In this document: in pieces, positions 31,077 to 32,692 of the stretch
How positions within the stretch are numbered: position 1 is the stretch's first letter
Layout of the letters: each line of letters starts with the position of its first letter
Source of the DNA: Candidatus Aminicenantota bacterium
GTDB lineage: Bacteria; Acidobacteriota; Aminicenantia; Aminicenantales; Aminicenantaceae
Length of the DNA stretch: 32,692 bases
Assembly: GCA_020348385.1 (NCBI GenBank)
Contig: CP070750.1
Coordinates: 1,481,658-1,514,349, forward strand
Direction of reading: 5' to 3'
Notes under the pieces: model-generated
The model's database searches: none
The model's input: the letters and a program-made list of their open reading frames with translations, nothing else
Told to the model about the DNA's origin: nothing
Translations under genes and position numbers: made by a program

Positions 31077-32195
31077 TCACCGTTGCTGAAATAGAGAGCG
31101 CACTCGTTCACGATTTTTCCACAGAGCGCAACCACCGCCAGTGTATTTAGATAGCTCAGGAATTTCCCGAATTCGCTGCAAAAACTCTGATTGCAGAGCT
31201 TCTTTTAATGATACATCCTTGAGGTTTTTATCGGAAATCGGTGCAAAAGGGCACGGCTCAACATCACCCTCCGCGTTGACATGCACAAAACCCCGCCCTG
31301 CTGAAAGACAACCGCCAACATCCATTTCGTCCCAAGGCACACCGATAAACAGGGCTGAGAATTGCTCGCGGAATGATTTTATCAGACTCATCACCTGCAT
31401 TCTTTGATCGTCCAGAAGCACCCAATCTTCCGTTCCCTCTTGAGTAGGAGTGTAATCGAGAAAAAGAAAAAATTTGCAGCCCACCTCTGCCAGGTCTTGG
31501 ATAAATTGGGGTGCTGTAACCGTTGCAAAATTGGGCCTTGTGAGGATTATGGAAGTGCCGAAGAAAGTGCTATTCTTTCGTAATTGTCCCATTATTTTGA
31601 GAACATGCTGGTAGGTTCCCTCACCTCTCCGTTCGTTTGTATCCTCTGCATCTCCTTCCAGGCTTATAAGGGGAACAACGTTTTTCTGCTTCTTGAGTTG
31701 TTTGACCATAGCGTCATCTATCAACGTGCCGTTGGTGAACACGAGGAAAATAATTTCGGGATATTCCTGTGTGATTTCCAGCATTTCGGGTCGAATGAGA
31801 GGCTCACCGCCAGCTATAACGAAAAAATATATACCCAGTTTGTGCGCTTCGTGTGTAATTTCTCTCAGTTTAGCGCCACTTAATTCTTGTTCAGTTGAAG
31901 GATGAAACTCCTTCTGGTAACAGCCTTTGCAATCCAAATTGCATTTGTTGGTTATGCTGAATATCAGGATCGGCGGTACAGGAACACCTTGTTTCTCCCA
32001 CCGAGAACGAACCCGAGCCGCCTTCATCTGCCATCTGATCGTACGGAAAAAATGGAAAGCTTGAATGGGATTTCGGAGGGTAGTTTTTAGGGCATCCGTA
32101 AAAAATACTTTGAGCGCCTCATTCAGAACCGAGCGAAATTCAGAATTTTTCTTATCATCCTCTGCATTCAACGTTGACGAAGTCTTTTTCATCAT
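31077..32195 (-). CDS. Radical SAM protein with short C-terminal Cys (SPASM/twitch-like) domain
   Basis: The 372-residue protein has the radical SAM cluster motif CxxxCxxC (C85, C89, C92) in NKCNLDCKGCYQKEF, followed by the SAM-binding GGEP (129-132) and FTNGT in the barrel. The C-terminus has three cysteines (C296 in GGCLSAGRGF, C315 in EPCPF, C356 in GGGCAL), fewer than a full SPASM domain. It looks like a half or twitch-type auxiliary site. An N-terminal extension of about 75 residues precedes the barrel. Radical SAM/SPASM enzymes often modify peptides, but no precursor peptide is visible nearby. AAGGA lies 8 bases before the ATG. The membrane gene follows 16 bases later, and a flavodoxin-like gene lies upstream. 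Confidence 0.9.
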   Translation of the reverse strand: MMKKTSSTLNAEDDKKNSEFRSVLNEALKVFFTDALKTTLRNPIQAFHFFRTIRWQMKAARVRSRWEKQGVPVPPILIFSITNKCNLDCKGCYQKEFHPSTEQELSGAKLREITHEAHKLGIYFFVIAGGEPLIRPEMLEITQEYPEIIFLVFTNGTLIDDAMVKQLKKQKNVVPLISLEGDAEDTNERRGEGTYQHVLKIMGQLRKNSTFFGTSIILTRPNFATVTAPQFIQDLAEVGCKFFLFLDYTPTQEGTEDWVLLDDQRMQVMSLIKSFREQFSALFIGVPWDEMDVGGCLSAGRGFVHVNAEGDVEPCPFAPISDKNLKDVSLKEALQSEFLQRIREIPELSKYTGGGCALWKNRERVRSLFQQR

Positions 32196-32253
32196 GAGAA
32201 TAGTCCTTATAATTTTAGCTGTGAGCTCATTTTGTGTCGTCGATAAACCGCAG

Positions 32254-32281
32254 TCTATATCATGGAGAATAGGTAAGTCAA
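32254..32281 (-). promoter_or_regulatory. Promoter of the radical SAM gene
   Basis: TTGACT (32276-32281) and TATAGA (32254-32259) are 16 bases apart on the minus strand, in the gap after the flavodoxin-like gene. Transcription would start near 32247, giving a leader of about 52 bases. The radical SAM and membrane genes can therefore be expressed separately from the flavodoxin-like gene. Confidence 0.55.
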
Positions 32282-32314
32282 TTCATATGCCAACATTGAA
32301 AAATAGCTCGAATT

Positions 32315-32692
32315 TTATTGTGAATACGGCCGAGCGTCTACGACTCCGCCATTCTTTTTTGCTCGAGATTTCCAGCCGTAGTTGTTCATCCATGTGATGA
32401 CTCTTTTTATGAATGGTTTGTAAAAGAAATCCGGGACTACTCGCATTGACGTATCCGGAAAACTGCTATCTGCAGCAAGTGCATCCGCAATTCGCTCCAA
32501 TGTATTTTTTACTTTCCCGGCCACCTTGCCCAGCTCATCCAGCTTTTTCCCGCTCGTTCCCTGCAACATCTCTCCTCCGCCTATAGCCAAACTCCCAGCC
32601 CATTTGAATCCGACAGTTGATGCAAATTTGTGATAAATGGCAATGGCGACAGCCGTAATATGTTCAGGTTCTGGGAAGCCACAATTTATGAT
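32315..32692 (-). CDS. Flavodoxin-like NAD(P)H oxidoreductase, 5' end outside window
   Basis: The frame is open to the right edge and gives the C-terminal 125 residues of a protein that starts outside the window. NCGFPEPEHITAVAIAI near the visible beginning and FKWAGSLAIGGGEML are characteristic of the flavodoxin/NADPH-dependent FMN-reductase family (the loop around CGFPE, then the Gly-rich strand). The end is a basic helix (KRVITWMNNYGWKSRAKK). An in-frame TTG at 32590 (LAIGGGEML) could be mistaken for a start, but the upstream residues belong to the same domain. It would bind FMN and transfer electrons or reduce quinones. Its place before a radical SAM gene suggests it might supply electrons to that enzyme, though this is an inference. 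Confidence 0.85.
   Translation of the reverse strand: MINCGFPEPEHITAVAIAIYHKFASTVGFKWAGSLAIGGGEMLQGTSGKKLDELGKVAGKVKNTLERIADALAADSSFPDTSMRVVPDFFYKPFIKRVITWMNNYGWKSRAKKNGGVVDARPYSQ

Noticed and set aside
32315..32590. Flavodoxin-like fragment as a complete 91-residue gene from TTG
   Set aside because: The same frame continues open to the window edge with family-specific residues, so the TTG is internal.

Overview
The window is about 32.7 kb of bacterial chromosome with intermediate base composition. It is dense with protein genes, mostly on the minus strand, and I see no rRNA, tRNA, CRISPR array, phage gene or transposase. The gene set suggests an uncultivated Gram-negative lineage such as Candidatus Aminicenantes or a related Acidobacteriota-like group. 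It includes a MacB/FtsX permease with a permease-prefix domain next to a PadR regulator, Ser/Thr kinases with zinc ribbon, TolB-like and TPR domains, an outer-membrane barrel, and many lipoprotein or exported enzymes. The lineage is an inference from gene content only.

Layout. 1-5.5 kb: a truncated membrane ORF, an exported serine beta-lactamase-like hydrolase, a lipoprotein amidohydrolase, a MaoC-like protein, an O-methyltransferase with a signal peptide, and a DUF456 membrane protein. 5.6-9.1 kb: a DUF3179/PDZ lipoprotein paired with an outer-membrane barrel, then an ABM-domain protein paired with a PH-like membrane protein. 9.2-10.9 kb: a sodium:solute symporter. 11-17.3 kb: two tandem, paralogous receptor-like Ser/Thr kinases of about 1,040 residues. 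17.4-21.4 kb: a lipoprotein alpha/beta-hydrolase and a PadR-permease operon with two 19-bp operators. 21.5-25.3 kb: a DHFR-like reductase, a membrane methyltransferase, a TIGR04076 protein overlapping a SAM methyltransferase, two small membrane proteins (one is a 58-residue gene, easily missed), and another SAM methyltransferase. 25.4-26.5 kb: two plus-strand membrane proteins, LiaF-like and TMEM175-like. 26.5-30.6 kb: an aminotransferase, S41-like protease and dicarboxylate/amino-acid symporter operon. 30.7-32.7 kb: a flavodoxin-like protein (5' end outside the window), a radical SAM protein and a small membrane protein.

How the parts work together. Several units are clear operons from spacing or overlap: barrel-DUF3179, ABM-PH, PadR-permease, TIGR04076-methyltransferase, aminotransferase-protease-symporter, and radical SAM-membrane protein. 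Four minus-strand genes (DUF456, ABM and both kinases) share an almost identical extended -10 promoter with a fixed 17-base spacer, which suggests common expression. Intergenic spaces hold several REP/MITE-like palindromes. One appears to supply the -35 boxes of two divergent promoters.

The most unusual protein observations are enzymes with substituted catalytic residues: an alpha/beta-hydrolase without its nucleophilic Ser, a MaoC protein without the Asp/His dyad, and an S41-like protease without the usual Lys. A SAM methyltransferase with an export signal is also unusual. No single locus can be called a new system with confidence. The tandem kinases, the operator-controlled PadR permease and the radical SAM/flavodoxin/membrane unit are the best places to look.
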